Below are positions 12,242-23,543 of a stretch of 64,000 nt of DNA, piece after piece. Position 1 is the stretch's first letter, and the number at the start of each line of letters is the position of its first letter. The DNA is from Saccopteryx bilineata. Lineage: Eukaryota > Chordata > Mammalia > Chiroptera > Emballonuridae. The notes under the pieces were generated by a model. The model saw only the letters and a list, made by a program, of their open reading frames with translations, had not been told where the DNA came from and did no database searches. Position numbers and translations under genes: made by a program. The stretch spans positions 52,645,613 through 52,709,612 of the forward strand of contig NC_089496.1 of the NCBI RefSeq assembly GCF_036850765.1, read 5' to 3'.

Positions 12242-14895
12242 TATAACCCTCCCCACCCCACCTCAGTTGATTCCAGGAAAAGGGCATTGCTGGTAGCCTA
12301 ACTTGGGGGTCTTCCTGAAGCCCCCCCCCCATAAAAACAGAGAGACTAGGAAGCCATGCTCAAGGCCAGGTGGGAAAGTCGACCAACAGGAGCCACAGAA
12401 CCTGCGTGCGTGGGCGTTTGCGCCGGGCGTGCGGAGCAAAGAGGAGCGCTGTGTCCAAACCTAGCCGGGCCCCCGCCCCTTCAGGCTGCCCGGCTGGAGG
12501 ACAGCGGTTAGCCGTTAACTTTCTTCCCAGCCGTGTCACTTGGGAACCCACATCTTTTTCCGGGGTGGACGCAGCGAATGACTGAGCGAGGCCGATGAAA
12601 GGGCTAGCCGTTTCCACCAGAAAGAAGCTCCCCTAGTGCTGAACGCAGACCCAAGATCTGCCCTGGGGTCGGCGCTTCTCTCGCCCGATCTTGTGTCTTC
12701 TCTTTCCTTTCAGAATGTTACACTTTCGCATTCCTGACTGAGTCTCGGTGTCTGCTTCCGGGGGTGGGGGGTGGGGGGACTCCACTGACCCAGCTGGGCC
12801 AGGGTGGTGGGGCGAAAGTGGGCAGCGAGGTGGGCGGGAGGCGCAGTGGTCCCTGGCGCACGGTGACCGGCTGATGGCTGGAGCCTGCCCTGGTGGTGAC
12901 GTGCTGAGGTGTTTTGGCGGAAGGGACTGGAAGGTGCAGTGAGGGAGGCTCTGAACAAGCGTGGGGAGAGGGGGAGAGGCATGTTGACAGAGACAATGGA
13001 ATTGGCTGGCTGTTACCTTTCCCTGTTTGCCTACAAAGGACCAGTGGAAAGCGGAGGACAGTTAACAAACCAAAACTATGTTGGTAGTAGTCCATCCAGA
13101 AGATCTCCCCCATAGAACTTACAGAAGAGTTGTGTAATGAGAACTTTAGGTCCCCTACAGGAAGAAAGCTGAAACCAAACCCCTTCCCTGAGGGGAAGAC
13201 GTTCTGACTCTCAGGGCTACAGGAGTCACCCTGCGGATCTCCTCCTCCTCCCATCTCAGGCCCTCAGATGGAGAATAACTAGGGTTAAGTTGCAGCCCAA
13301 CCCAGCGCGGGACCTGCCTGGTCTGACAAGGGGAGAATACGGCTCTGCCCCCCCCCCCCCAGCTGCAAGAATTCCCCGGCACGCCCCGGAAGATGCTGGT
13401 GGAGGGCCCGGGACTGGATGTTAAGGGTCCGAGACTGAGGGGCCACCATAGAAGGTTGAGGAGGGAGATTTTTATCGACTCCTTGGGGTGTGCGATGCGG
13501 CGCCCTGACGAGGCCCTCAGCAGGTGCAGCAAGCTCGTTTCTTGGGTGTCTCCTAGAAAACGTGGAGAAGGTCATGGTCCGAGCAGTGACAGAAACTCCA
13601 CAATTGCTGCGGCCGAGGGCGGAGCCAGGAGTGCCCAGTGTTCATGAGAGGGTGTCCTGGGCTGGCCAGAGACCTGCCCGGGGGGGGGGGGGTCCTCAGA
13701 GGATGTTCCGCTCCCCCAGGCCGCTGGGAATGTGGGGAGAGACGGGAGCCAGCAACCCCCAGAAGTTCAGCGCTGAAGGTCCTCTGGAAAGGAGGGCTGT
13801 GACAGTCGGAGAAAGAGTTAGAGATTGGCTTGTTGACAGCTGTGGGGACAATAGGGAACCTGAGCATGTAAAGGCCAGGTGGTGGCACTTAACCTCCAGA
13901 TGTCGTGAAGCCACAGTCAGGTGAGATTGACCTGCTGGGAATTGGGAAGATGCTCAACAGACGTGGCGATCTCAGGGGCAAAGGGGATGGGCAGCGGACA
14001 AGGTTACGGCCGACCGTGCCTGACGGGCACGGAGACAGATGGGTGGGTAGGGAGGCCAGACGGCGGGGAGACTGCGAGCGCTTCCCCAGTAAAAACATCG
14101 CGATCTCTGTCTGGATTCGGGAGGCAAACCATTTGTCAGAACAAGGCTTCACTGCCGAACACGGGAGCGGGGTCCCCTGGGGGAAGGACGCCGTGACAAG
14201 TTTCTGCTGTGATGGTAGTCCTCGTCCTGCCCCACAGGAACCACGGGCCACTGGGTTTTTGAGTCTAAAAATAAACTGAGTTTGTATTGGAGTAATTAAA
14301 AAAAAAATCCAACTCATCGATTTCTTTAGAGCCATACGCCCCACCGAGGTCGGCCCTAACCCTGTATGTAGATGTCTTTTCACTTTGGTGTCAGGGTGGT
14401 TCATTCTGTAGCAACGACAACAAAAAGCGCAGGTCATTGACTGGATGGACGGACTGCCGTAGGGTCAGTATGCTACTCTCCATAAACTAGAGAGAATTCT
14501 TACCAACCGCTTTCTCCTGTCCTTTCTCTCATCTGTCTTTGTCATCCTGCTGAAGGCTCCAGCAGGGGACCCGGGCCCACTGGACGGTCACCGCAGTTTG
14601 GGATGGAACAAACAGATGTTAGGAGCCTCAGTCTCAAGCCAATATCCGGTGACCCAGGGATGGCCCGGAGGTCTGTGCAGCCTCTCGGTCTGCTGACGCT
14701 CCATGGTCCATCATGATTCTCTTCCACCCAATCCCGTTCATTGAACTCCATATCCCATTCTGCTTCAGCCGGGTATACCTACACAGTGGTCCCGTCTCGT
14801 GTGGATTCCAGTCCTCGTTTGGGTCTGTCCCACAAAGACGGTCTAGTTTTTGCCGGGGTGGAGGGCAGGATGTCTGTGTGCTCTCAAGGCGTCCC
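12242..14895. other. GC-rich single-copy sequence, no gene seen
   Basis: Contains C-runs at 12321-12329 and 13350-13361 and a G-run at 13680-13691. The stretch 12400-12600 has more CpG than its surroundings but no clear promoter. Many overlapping frames (for example 12718-13254 minus and 13889-14437 minus) are open because of composition; I recognise no domain in any. Confidence 0.45.
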
Positions 14896-14899
14896 CGAG

Positions 14900-16268
14900 T
14901 GACTCTACAATGCAGGCAGGGTGCTCGCTTCGGCAGCACATATACAATGCAGGCAGGGATGGGACCGGTGACTCTACAATGCAGGCAGGGATGGGGGCGG
15001 TGACTCTACAATGCAGGCAGGGATGGGGACCGGTGACTCTACAATGCAGACAGGGATGGGGGCCGGTGACTCTACAATGCAGGCAGGGATGGGGGCGGTG
15101 ACTCTACAATGCAGGCAGGGATGGGGGCGGTGACTCTACAATGCAGGCAGGGATGGGGACCGGTGACTCTACAATGCAGACAGGGATGGGGGCGGTGAGT
15201 CTACAATGCAGACAGGGATGGGGGCGGTGACTCTACAATGCAGGCAGGGATGGGGACCGGTGACTCTACAATGCAGGCAGGGATGGGGGCGGTGACTCTA
15301 CAATGCAGACAGGGATGTGGACCGGTGACTCTACAATGCAGGCAGGGATGGGGGCGGTGACTCTACAATGCAGGCAGGGATGGGGGCGGTGACTCTACAA
15401 TGCAGGCAGGGATGGGGGCCGGTGACTCTACAATGCAGACAGGGATGGGGGCGGTGACTCTACAATGCAGACAGGGATGGGGACCGGTGACTCTACAATG
15501 CAGACAGGGATGGGGGCGGTGACTCTACAATGCAGACAGGGATGGGGACCGGTGACTCTACAATGCAGGCAGGGATGGGGACCGGTGACTCTACAATGCA
15601 GGCAGGGATGGGGACCGGTGACTCTACAATGCAGGCAGGGATGGGGGCGGTGACTCTACAATGCAGACAGGGATGGGGGCGGTGACTCTACAATGCAGAC
15701 AGGGATGGGGACCGGTGACTCTACAATGCAGGCAGGGATGGGGGCCGGTGACTCTACAATGCAGGCAGGGATGGGGGCCGGTGACTCTACAATGCAGACA
15801 GGGATGGGGGCGGTGACTCTACAATGCAGACAGGGATGGGGGCGGTGACTCTACAATGCAGACAGGGATGGGGGCGGTGACTCTACAATGCAGACAGGGA
15901 TGGGGGCGGTGACTCTACAATGCAGACAGGGATGGGGGCGGTGACTCTACAATGCAGGCAGGGATGGGGGCGGTGACTCTACAATGCAGTCAGGGATGGG
16001 GGCCGGTGACTCTACAATGCAGTCAGGGATGGGGGCCGGTGACTCTACAATGCAGACAGGGATGGGGGCGGTGACTCTACAATGCAGACAGGGATGGGGG
16101 CGGTGACTCTACAATGCAGACAGGGATGGGGGCCGGTGAGTCTACAATGCAGACAGGGATGGGGGCCGGTGAGTCTACAATGCAGGCAGGGATGGGGGCG
16201 GTGACTCTACAATGCAGGCAGGGATGGGGGCGGTGACTCTACAATGCAGACAGGGATGGGGACCGGTG
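14900..16268. repeat. 32/33-bp minisatellite (about 42 units)
   Basis: Tandem units of the form 'gactctacaatgcaggca' plus 'gggatgggggcggt' repeat from 14900 to 16268. The period is 32 bp when the variable linker reads ggggcggt and 33 bp when it reads gggaccggt or ggggccggt. A second variable site is aggcag versus agacag, with agtcag in two units. The mixture of linker and site variants along the array is typical of a variable-number tandem repeat. The period is not a multiple of three overall, so only short frames stay open. Confidence 0.97.
14921..14945 (+). pseudogene. U6 snRNA 5'-end fragment inside the minisatellite
   Basis: Positions 14921-14945 match the first 25 nt of vertebrate U6 snRNA exactly (gtgctcgcttcggcagcaca then tatac). 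The match stops where U6 continues with taaaattgg. The array phrase tacaatgcaggcagg occurs just before (14906-14920) and again across its right edge (14943-14957), so the fragment sits between direct repeats. It lacks the ACAGAGA region and the intramolecular stem-loop and has no U6 promoter, so it is not functional. Confidence 0.85.
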
Positions 16269-18955
16269 GATGAAGAAGTGTTGGGAGGAGCAGACTTCCT
16301 AGCGGGCCACCCCCACCACCACCGGAAAGCCCCTCACTGGAGCAGGAGCCGTCCCCAGGCCGGTATAAGAAACCCAGCCGCTCGCAGGAGCGCAGATCGG
16401 AGTCGGCTCCCTGCTCTGAATTTCCAGGCGTTCGGCTTTGATGGGTGACTGAGATGACGGACAACTGAAGAGGCGCGAAGGGTCCGTGAAAGTGTCTTCC
16501 ACGCCCAAGGAATAGTAATTGCTTCCATTGAACTTAATTAACTTCCTTGTAAGCCTCAGTCGTTTGTTTCCTTCTTGTAAGTTTCTCATTGGTCTTTTTG
16601 GGATTCGCTTCCCGATAGGGTGCAGGCAGAGTTACACTGAAAATGTTTCTGTTCTGATGAAAAATCGGCGGCATTTATCCATTCAGTGTTCCACACCTGG
16701 GCGTGTCCCAGCTCGGAACTGGGTACAGGACCCTAGAATCAGCTCCCGAGAGTTTTCTGGAAGATATTCTGATGGTAGATACTCAGCGCCTTATCCCTGC
16801 TCCTTGACTCATGGCCTGCCATGGCCCTTTAATGCTGGGCCTGGATGTGGCCTCAGAATCCCTCTGAAGAGTGACAGCGAGGCAGCGCTACAGTTGGCCA
16901 AGATGTCCTGCCGTGTGGTGGAGTGTACACCGTGGGGACAAAGCAGGGAAGAGGCCTCTCCGTCTTTGAACAGACCAGCCCTTGCTCGGGGTTCCTCGCG
17001 TGCAAAATGAGACGGCTGGGTGCCCCTCGGTGAGTCCTCGTTGGTGCGTGCCTTTGCTGTCCCGGAAGTTAGGGACATTACTTAATAGCTGCCACTTGAG
17101 AGTTTTAGAAACGGGAGCCCGTTCACTGCGTGCGTTTTTACTTCTCCGGTGGAGCGCCGAATGGGCTCTGAGATGGGCCTCAGCTTTCAGAGAGCGGCGT
17201 CTGTGACCGTCCACCCTGACTGTGGCTGTGGTCTTACGGCTCGGGCTCCTGTTGTCATGTAAAATCCGTTGGGAGATGGGTGCCCCCGGAAGCATGTGGA
17301 ACCCAGGGCTGGACACTTAGAGAGTGCAGGTTGGTCCCCGAGATAAGGAACTCTTTGGTCCCGTGCTTCCCTTTCTTTCAGACCTTCTCAATGTTCAAAA
17401 ACCCAAAAGAGCTAATGTCCTCCACTCTGATTGGGTTGGATGTCTTCTCTTACATGAAGCTCTTAGAGTGTTGACCGCCTTCCAGACAGAGACTTCCCAA
17501 TGCTGGGAACCCACAAAGTACACAAAAGGGGAGGGGCAGGCAAAGTTGGACGGACAATGGACCCAGGAATTCCTCCTGCTTTAATTAACCACAGACCCAG
17601 GGACCCCTCTCTCTCCCGTGGCACCTCACCTGCCCCGAGCTGTTTGAATGAAGGTCATGGTTGGGTAGGTCTGTCCTATCAGGTAGATAGCTCTGGGCTG
17701 GGGGAAGGGTCACTGTCTATAGTCTAGGCAAAAAACAAAATCAATCAATACACTAAACCTTACCTACCTGGCTTCTACTGCTAGGGAGCCTGCTGATCTG
17801 AAATGGCTCAGACCTTAACGCCCCAACCTTTAAACCTTAAAACACCCACAAGTCATCCCATTGTAAAGACACAGTGTGTGGATCAAGTGTCATGCTCTTT
17901 GTGGGTGTTATTCAAAATACAAAAGGTGTGATTCAGAACTCCGCTCTTCCTGTAGAAAAATGCACGCTTGCTTGCTAACTCGGGCTTCAGCCGCTGTGGG
18001 AAGAAGATCTGTAGACAGAGCAAAGGGGCAAGAAGGTGGCATCTGGCAGAACAGACTCTCTAAGATGGTTTTGGCGTCGAGCCTGCATTAAACAGCAGGA
18101 GCAGAGGGGGAATAAAAATCTATTGCAATAAAAAGGAAAAACGAGGATAATGAAACGGTGACTCCTAATCTTTAGCAAACTTGTTTAAAACCAGTGTGAC
18201 CGTCGTGTAGCCGTTAGGACCTGAAATGGGCCGTCGCCTCGAACGTTGGCTCTGAGAGATGGTGGGGGTGGGGGGGTGGAGGGCTGGGGCCATGGGATAT
18301 TAGCTCTAAGAGGAGGCTGGGCCTCTGCATAAGTCCCCAGCCGCCACTGAACACGTGACTTCACCTTTTCACCTGAGGGAGGAATACACAGCCACGTCTG
18401 CGTTACTGTAGTCTCTCCTTCCCTGACTTGTCTGGATGCTTGCTAACCGCCATGTATCGAGCCCTGCTGGAAGTAATACAGAATATATTTCATCTTCAAA
18501 AACAACCGTGGCATGGAAATTGTGATCCCTCTGGCTTGAAAAGAAAATAATGCGCTGCTTGATACAAACAAGGGGCAAAATGGGATAAAATTTTCTAAAT
18601 CACGTAATTACTCAAGACCCTTTGTAGAGAATTTCCTTTGCAGGAAGCAGGTGTAAAAGTAGCAATTTCAGGGGCCTCCCATTTTCCTTAAACTGTATTA
18701 TTTTGCTTGTATCCTCTCAGCTTGAAGCTGAGTGGGCGAGAGGGAGCCCGGAGGACTGCTATTGATGGTGAATGATCAATAGCCTCTGGTTTGACAGCTC
18801 CCAGGCATGAATTTGTTGGATTCTGAGTGACAGTCCTCTGGTTAGCCCTGAGCTGAGCGGTCTCAACAGCGTGTGCCTGTTGCTTTGCTAGGGGGCACGT
18901 GCACATCTGCGAGGTGACCAAGTCGTGGCAACAAGTCTGTTAAAAATCCACCTTT
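16269..18955. other. Single-copy sequence, no gene seen
   Basis: No repeat or exon recognised. The open frames at 16519-17010 plus and 16888-17316 minus are in the GC-richer part and show no domain. A G-rich run lies at 18261-18278. The part 18710-18850 is unique and contains 'tgaatgatcaat' and 'ttgacagctc' words, but nothing that defines an element. Confidence 0.45.
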
Positions 18956-19373
18956 GGCCCTGGCCGGTTGGCTCAGCGGTAGAGCATCGGCCTAGCGTGC
19001 AGAGGACCCGGGTTCGATTCCTGGCCAGGGCACATAGGAGAAGCACCCATTTGCTTCTCCACCCCTCCCCCTCTCCTTCCTCTTTGTCTCTCTCTTCCCC
19101 TCCCGCAGCCAAGGCTCCATTGGAGCAAAGATGGCCCGGGCGCTGGGGATGGCTCTGTGGCCTCTGCCTCAGGCGCTAGAGTGGCTCTGGTCGCAACATG
19201 GCGATGCCCAGGATGGGCAGAGCATCGCCCCCTGGTGGGCAGAGCGTCGCCCCATGGTGGGCGTGCCGGGTGGATCCCGGTCGGGCGCATGCGGGAGTCT
19301 GTCTGACTGTCTCTCCCTGTTTCCAGCTTCAGAAAAATGAAGAAAAATAAAAATAAAAAATAAAAATAAAATA
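18956..19373 (+). mobile_element. Long tRNA-derived SINE (type A), copy 2
   Basis: Same family as the copy at 10217-10591. Box A lies at about 18969-18980 and box B (ggttcgattcc) at 19011-19021. The element ends in an A-rich tail with TAAA interruptions. The 14-bp duplication aaaaatccaccttt flanks it at 18942-18955 and 19374-19387. The motif cgccccctggtgggc at 19226-19240 is, on the minus strand, a close match to the CTCF core. The low divergence of the head suggests a lineage-specific insertion. Confidence 0.92.
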
Positions 19374-19466
19374 AAAAATCCACCTTTGTGTATGACCTTA
19401 GGCCCCATTTGATTACACTGGAGCTAGGACTTGACCAATGGAAATGCTTCTGGCATCCCCCTAGTC

Positions 19467-19726
19467 CAGCGGTTCTCAACCTGTGGGTCGCGACCCCGGC
19501 GGGGGTCGAACGACCAAAACACAGGGGTCGCCTAAAGCCATCAGAAATACATATTTTATTTAAAAATGTATTGTATACATATTTTATTTAAAAATGTATT
19601 GTATACATATTTTATTTAAAAATGTATTGTATAATAAATATGTATTTTCCAATGGCTTTAGGCGACCCCTGTGTTTTGGTCGTTTGACCCCCGCCGGGAT
19701 CGCGACCCACAGGTTGAGAACCGCTG
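19467..19726. mobile_element. Palindromic hAT-Charlie element (URR1-like)
   Basis: The ends read 'cagcggttctcaacctgtgg' and its reverse complement. The arms stay complementary for roughly 100 bp each with few mismatches, so the element could fold into a long hairpin. It is flanked by an exact 8-bp duplication ccctagtc (19459-19466 and 19727-19734), the hAT signature. The terminal sequence resembles the URR1-type hAT-Charlie MITEs known from rodents and bats. The centre carries a phrase (acatattttatttaaaaatg) repeated in tandem three times. No transposase is encoded. Confidence 0.9.
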
Positions 19727-19734
19727 CCCTAGTC

Positions 19735-20126
19735 CCTCACATGGAGACGAAAGTGAACATATTATCTAGGCTATGATGTTACTCTGCACATGACTAGGAC
19801 TCCGTGGCATGTCAACTGGGGGCACAGTGTGGCCTTTGAGAGTTGTCTATAAATAGAACCCGTGTTGCCTTATATGGTTTATACAGCCATGATTCCTGAG
19901 CTTGAGCAGTATTTGCTGGTTGGAAGAGAGAGTACATTATAATGACAAATAACAGAATGGTACTTGTATACTCCGGCTCTATAAAAAACCTTTCCAGGGG
20001 CAAGTTCCTTTGCCAGACAGTCAGTTACATAAATTTTTGTTTCTAATTCCCCACTAATTCTAATAAAACTTTTGACCCCACAATTTGGTGATATGAAGTG
20101 AAGAAGAATTACACATAAAAGAAGTC

Positions 20127-20128
<2 letters not shown>
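19735..20128. other. Single-copy sequence
   Basis: No gene or repeat recognised between the palindromic hAT element and the GA repeat. Confidence 0.4.

Positions 20129-20178
<50 letters not shown>
20129..20178. repeat. (GA)n microsatellite
   Basis: An uninterrupted run of 25 GA dinucleotides, likely length-polymorphic. Confidence 0.97.
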
Positions 20179-20183
<5 letters not shown>

Positions 20184-20989
20184 AGAATAATAAAAGAATG
20201 AGATGCCGAGAGCTTCACTTGAGGGTTTGTATCTTGAACATAATGAGGAAGTCAATTCTCCTACGTGTCGGGATGACCAGGAGATAAAGAACCACAAATT
20301 AATATCTATCCTCTCCTGTTTATCTAGAAGAGGGTGGCTCCTTTGATGAGTTTTCTGGTGTCCCAGGGCCCTCTCTCTACGATGATCAGACTGGGATTGG
20401 AGGTGCCAAGGGTTGACCCAAAGTGGAAGGGAATTCGCGACAGGCACGGTGGGCGTGAATGTTAGGATTACAGGGGAAGATGGAGAAAAGTCCCTGGAGG
20501 CACAGGCTCTGAAATCCCCCAGCATTTCCAAGCCTAGTTCTGCGGCACGGTCGCCATGGGTTACCGTATCCAGGCTCTTTGAGGCACAGGGACAACACGG
20601 ATACGTCTGGTGGCTCAGTCCCCAAAAATCATTCCACCCTCCGTTGGTCTGCCTTCCTCTCTGTGGCGTCGGAAACTAAAAACCATGCATCTGAGCTTGT
20701 TTGCTTCTGCCTGTGGAAAGCTGACGTCTACAGGAACTGCTCTACTCCCAAAAGCAACTAGAATTTTGCTTTCGAAACTTGGATGACAGGTACAACAAGA
20801 GTGATCCCCAAGGGAAGGAAACCCCATGAAGGGAGCCCTGTAGCCTCCCAGTTACTTCCCAGAACACGCCCCAGGTCCCAGCATGGGGCAGGGGGACCAG
20901 GGGGATCAGGGGAAAGACCACTGGCCTTGCTTATTTGAGGAGACAGAGAGTAGGGTCCGGGGAAGGCAAGGTGGCTATCGTTCACAAGA
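20179..20989. other. Single-copy sequence, possibly grading into L1 5' region
   Basis: No gene seen. From about 20760 the text may already belong to the 5' part of the L1 that is clear further on, but I cannot place the boundary. Confidence 0.35.
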
Positions 20990-22102
20990 TCAAATGCTAC
21001 AGGAGCAAGCAATGCCGGGACCACCTCACCTTCTTCCAGCCAGATGGCTGAAGTCTGTGTAACACGTGAGCCCCTGGACGGAGTCCTCAGAAAGATAAGA
21101 CTCTAGCAGTGAAGATAGATTATCCCAAAGGGAAGACTGTCACATTTATGCCAGAAAAAGAAAACAAACAAAAAAATAACTTAAGCCATAAATGCATCAA
21201 ACTAAACTGAAAATCATTTTATTGTGGGTCAGAACCAAGTTGAACATTTTTAAAAGAATGTAATAAAATCAAGCACTTATTACTTTTAAATTCACACTGT
21301 CTGGCAGCAATGAAAAAATGACCTGGCATGCATGGAGGTATGGAAATATTACCCATGACCAAGAGAAAAATCAATAGGAAAGGATGCAGAAGGGATAGAG
21401 ATGATGGAATCCACAGGAAAGAGCCCCCAAACAGCTATTCTGAATCTCATAAATTTGTGTAAGGATATAAAAAAAAATCCCATAAGAATGAAGAAATGGA
21501 AACAATGAAAAGGATCTAAGTAGAATTTAAAGCCATGGAAATAAAATATCTGAAATGAGAAATACACTGGAGAGAATTCATCACAAATTAGACAGCGCAG
21601 AAGAAATGATCAATGAACCCAAAAACGTACCATGAGGAGTTATTAAAAATAAAGCTCCGAGAACCAAAAGATTGGCCATCAGCAACCTGTGGGATGATGT
21701 CGGTCTGTCTACCGCACCCGAGTTCTAGGAGGGAAGGGAAAGGTGGGACGGAGAGAGGGAAGAAGACAGTAGTGGTGGAGGCTCCCATTGGCCAAAGTTT
21801 TTCCAAACTGGTAAGAACTAAAACCCGTGGATCGAGGAAGCTTCAGAGAACCTCAAGTCAAATAAAAATACAGAGAGCCACACCAAAGAACAACAAAAGC
21901 AAATCGTTACAACATGTGAGAATGAGAAAAACCTTAAAAGCTGCCAAAGAAAAGACACAAGATCGTGTTTTTAAAATGAGGGCAAAACTGAGAGACACTG
22001 CCAACCACTGGGAAGCTGGGCGGACGCTGTGCCAGGAGAATCCCGCTACAGTGAATGTCAAAGGAGTTTCTACAGGCAGAAGAGAATGGGTACCAGATAA
22101 AA

Positions 22103-22104
<2 letters not shown>

Positions 22105-22142
<38 letters not shown>
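22105..22142. repeat. (TG)n microsatellite inside L1
   Basis: About 19 GT repeats within the old L1, apparently grown from a short run. Confidence 0.97.
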
Positions 22143-22144
<2 letters not shown>

Positions 22145-22247
22145 CAATAAAATCGCCAGAAAGGGTAAATATCTGGGTAGATACAAAAATACATTTTATC
22201 TCATTCAGAAGATCTCTTAAAAGATAAAACGATCATCCTTAAACACA

Positions 22248-22284
22248 ATATATATATATGTATATATATGTATATATGTATATA
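22248..22284. repeat. (AT)n/(ATGT)n microsatellite inside L1
   Basis: Alternating AT with interspersed ATGT units; part of the same decayed L1. Confidence 0.9.
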
Positions 22285-22633
22285 GTGGTTATAGCACATG
22301 CAACAATAAAATGTATAAAAGCAGCTGCACAAGAAATGCTTTCTCAGCCACTAAGAAAAGCTTTCTCTCCCACAACTTCCATACAGAGACAGACCTACAT
22401 GGGCAATGGATTGTAGTCTAGTGAGCCCTATGTCATGCTTCATGTTCTATAGAACTATGAGATCATGAATTTGTTGTTTTATGCTACTTGTTCAAGGAGC
22501 AAGAAAAAAAACTAGCATATCGATATTCTAAAAGAAAAACATACGTGGAAGACTGACACAATCTGATTTCCAGTCTTAGCACGAACCTGGAGTAATCGGC
22601 ACAGCATGGTGTCGGCACGGGAATAGGACCCAG

Positions 22634-23160
22634 GTAAGTGGTTCTCAGGAGTTTTGGTGGCAGGACCCGTTTCACTCTTAAAAGTTACTGAAGAAAGACT
22701 CTAAAGTGCTTTGTGCTTGCAAGAGTCGTAGGGTGATATCTATTGGTACGTACTACATATTTTAATTATCTTTAACATACAAAAAGCAAGGCGTTTTAAA
22801 AGTATACATTTGAACTGTTTATTTCAAATACTTTAATTATAATAATCTCATTACCGAACAACATATTTTTGATGAAAAATAACTACCAGTTCCCTAAACC
22901 CTCAATAATTGAGTGGCGTAACTTTTCATTACTGAAGATCTCTTGAATGTTTATTAAAAGTGAGGAAGAGTCTCATTTCTATTTCTGCGTTTGATTTGTT
23001 GCAATAACTCATAATGTCGCCTCTAGAATACTCTACTGGAGCTTATGAGAACGAAAGTGAAGAGATAAATGGCTTGGTTATTATGATGAAAATAATTTTG
23101 ACTTCAGGTGACCCCCTGAAAAGTTCTCTGGGACCCAGCCTACACGTTGAAAACAACTAA
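22634..23160 (+). mobile_element. Old hAT-Charlie-like element nested in L1
   Basis: It interrupts L1 ORF2: L1 text runs up to 'ggaataggaccc' and resumes at 'agatcaatggaaacagaata'. The insert opens 'taagtggttctcagga' and closes 'cacgttgaaaacaacta', eroded versions of 'cagtggttctcaa...' and its complement. The inside follows a MER-type hAT consensus (ggacccgtttcactcttaaa; cctctagaatactctactgg; ttgacttcaggtgaccccct). I see no clear 8-bp target duplication, consistent with age. No transposase frame. Confidence 0.65.
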
Positions 23161-23486
23161 TTTAGATCAATGGAAACAGAATATAGTCAAGGAATAGGGC
23201 CATTAATATACATTCAGTCGATTTTGAGCAGAAGGACAAAGGCAACTTAATGAAAATGAAGATAATCTTTTCATCAAATGGTGTGTAACAACTAGACAGC
23301 CATGCTTAGAAGAATATCAGTCCGTCCCTCCCACCACATAACAAAAATGAACTCAGATTGGATCATAGACTTAAACCCAGAAGCTAAAACTAGAAACCTC
23401 CAAGACACAATTCTCTGTGACCTTGGGTCAGAAGAAGATCTTTTAGATAGGACTCAGGAAAGAAAAAGCATAAACCATAAAAGATA

Positions 23487-23487
23487 A

Positions 23488-23541
<54 letters not shown>
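23487..23541. repeat. (TA)n(CA)n compound microsatellite
   Basis: A TA run (23487-23511) passes directly into a CA run (23512-23541), inside the L1. Confidence 0.97.

Positions 23542-23543
<2 letters not shown>

Noticed and set aside
12360..12620. CpG-island promoter
   Set aside because: CpG is locally enriched but the stretch is short, and no transcription start elements or first-exon features are visible; kept only as GC-rich sequence.
12718..13254. 178-codon minus-strand frame as a gene
   Set aside because: It overlaps other open frames on both strands in GC-rich DNA and has no domain, conserved motif or splice context that I recognise.
14921..14945. Functional U6 snRNA gene
   Set aside because: Only the first 25 nt are present; the catalytic and stem-loop parts, the TATA and PSE promoter elements and the T-run terminator are absent.
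14900..16268. Minisatellites as CRISPR arrays
   Set aside because: Units are adjacent copies with no unique spacers, and the surrounding repeats are mammalian.
18956..19040. tRNA genes at the SINE heads (also at 10217, 34466, 39380, 42369, 59567)
   Set aside because: Box A and box B are present, but the sequences continue into SINE bodies with A-tails and target duplications, so they are retroelement promoters.
21613..22227. 204-codon plus-strand frame as a gene
   Set aside because: It lies in decayed L1 ORF1 text and runs through a TG microsatellite, giving an artificial VCVCV stretch.
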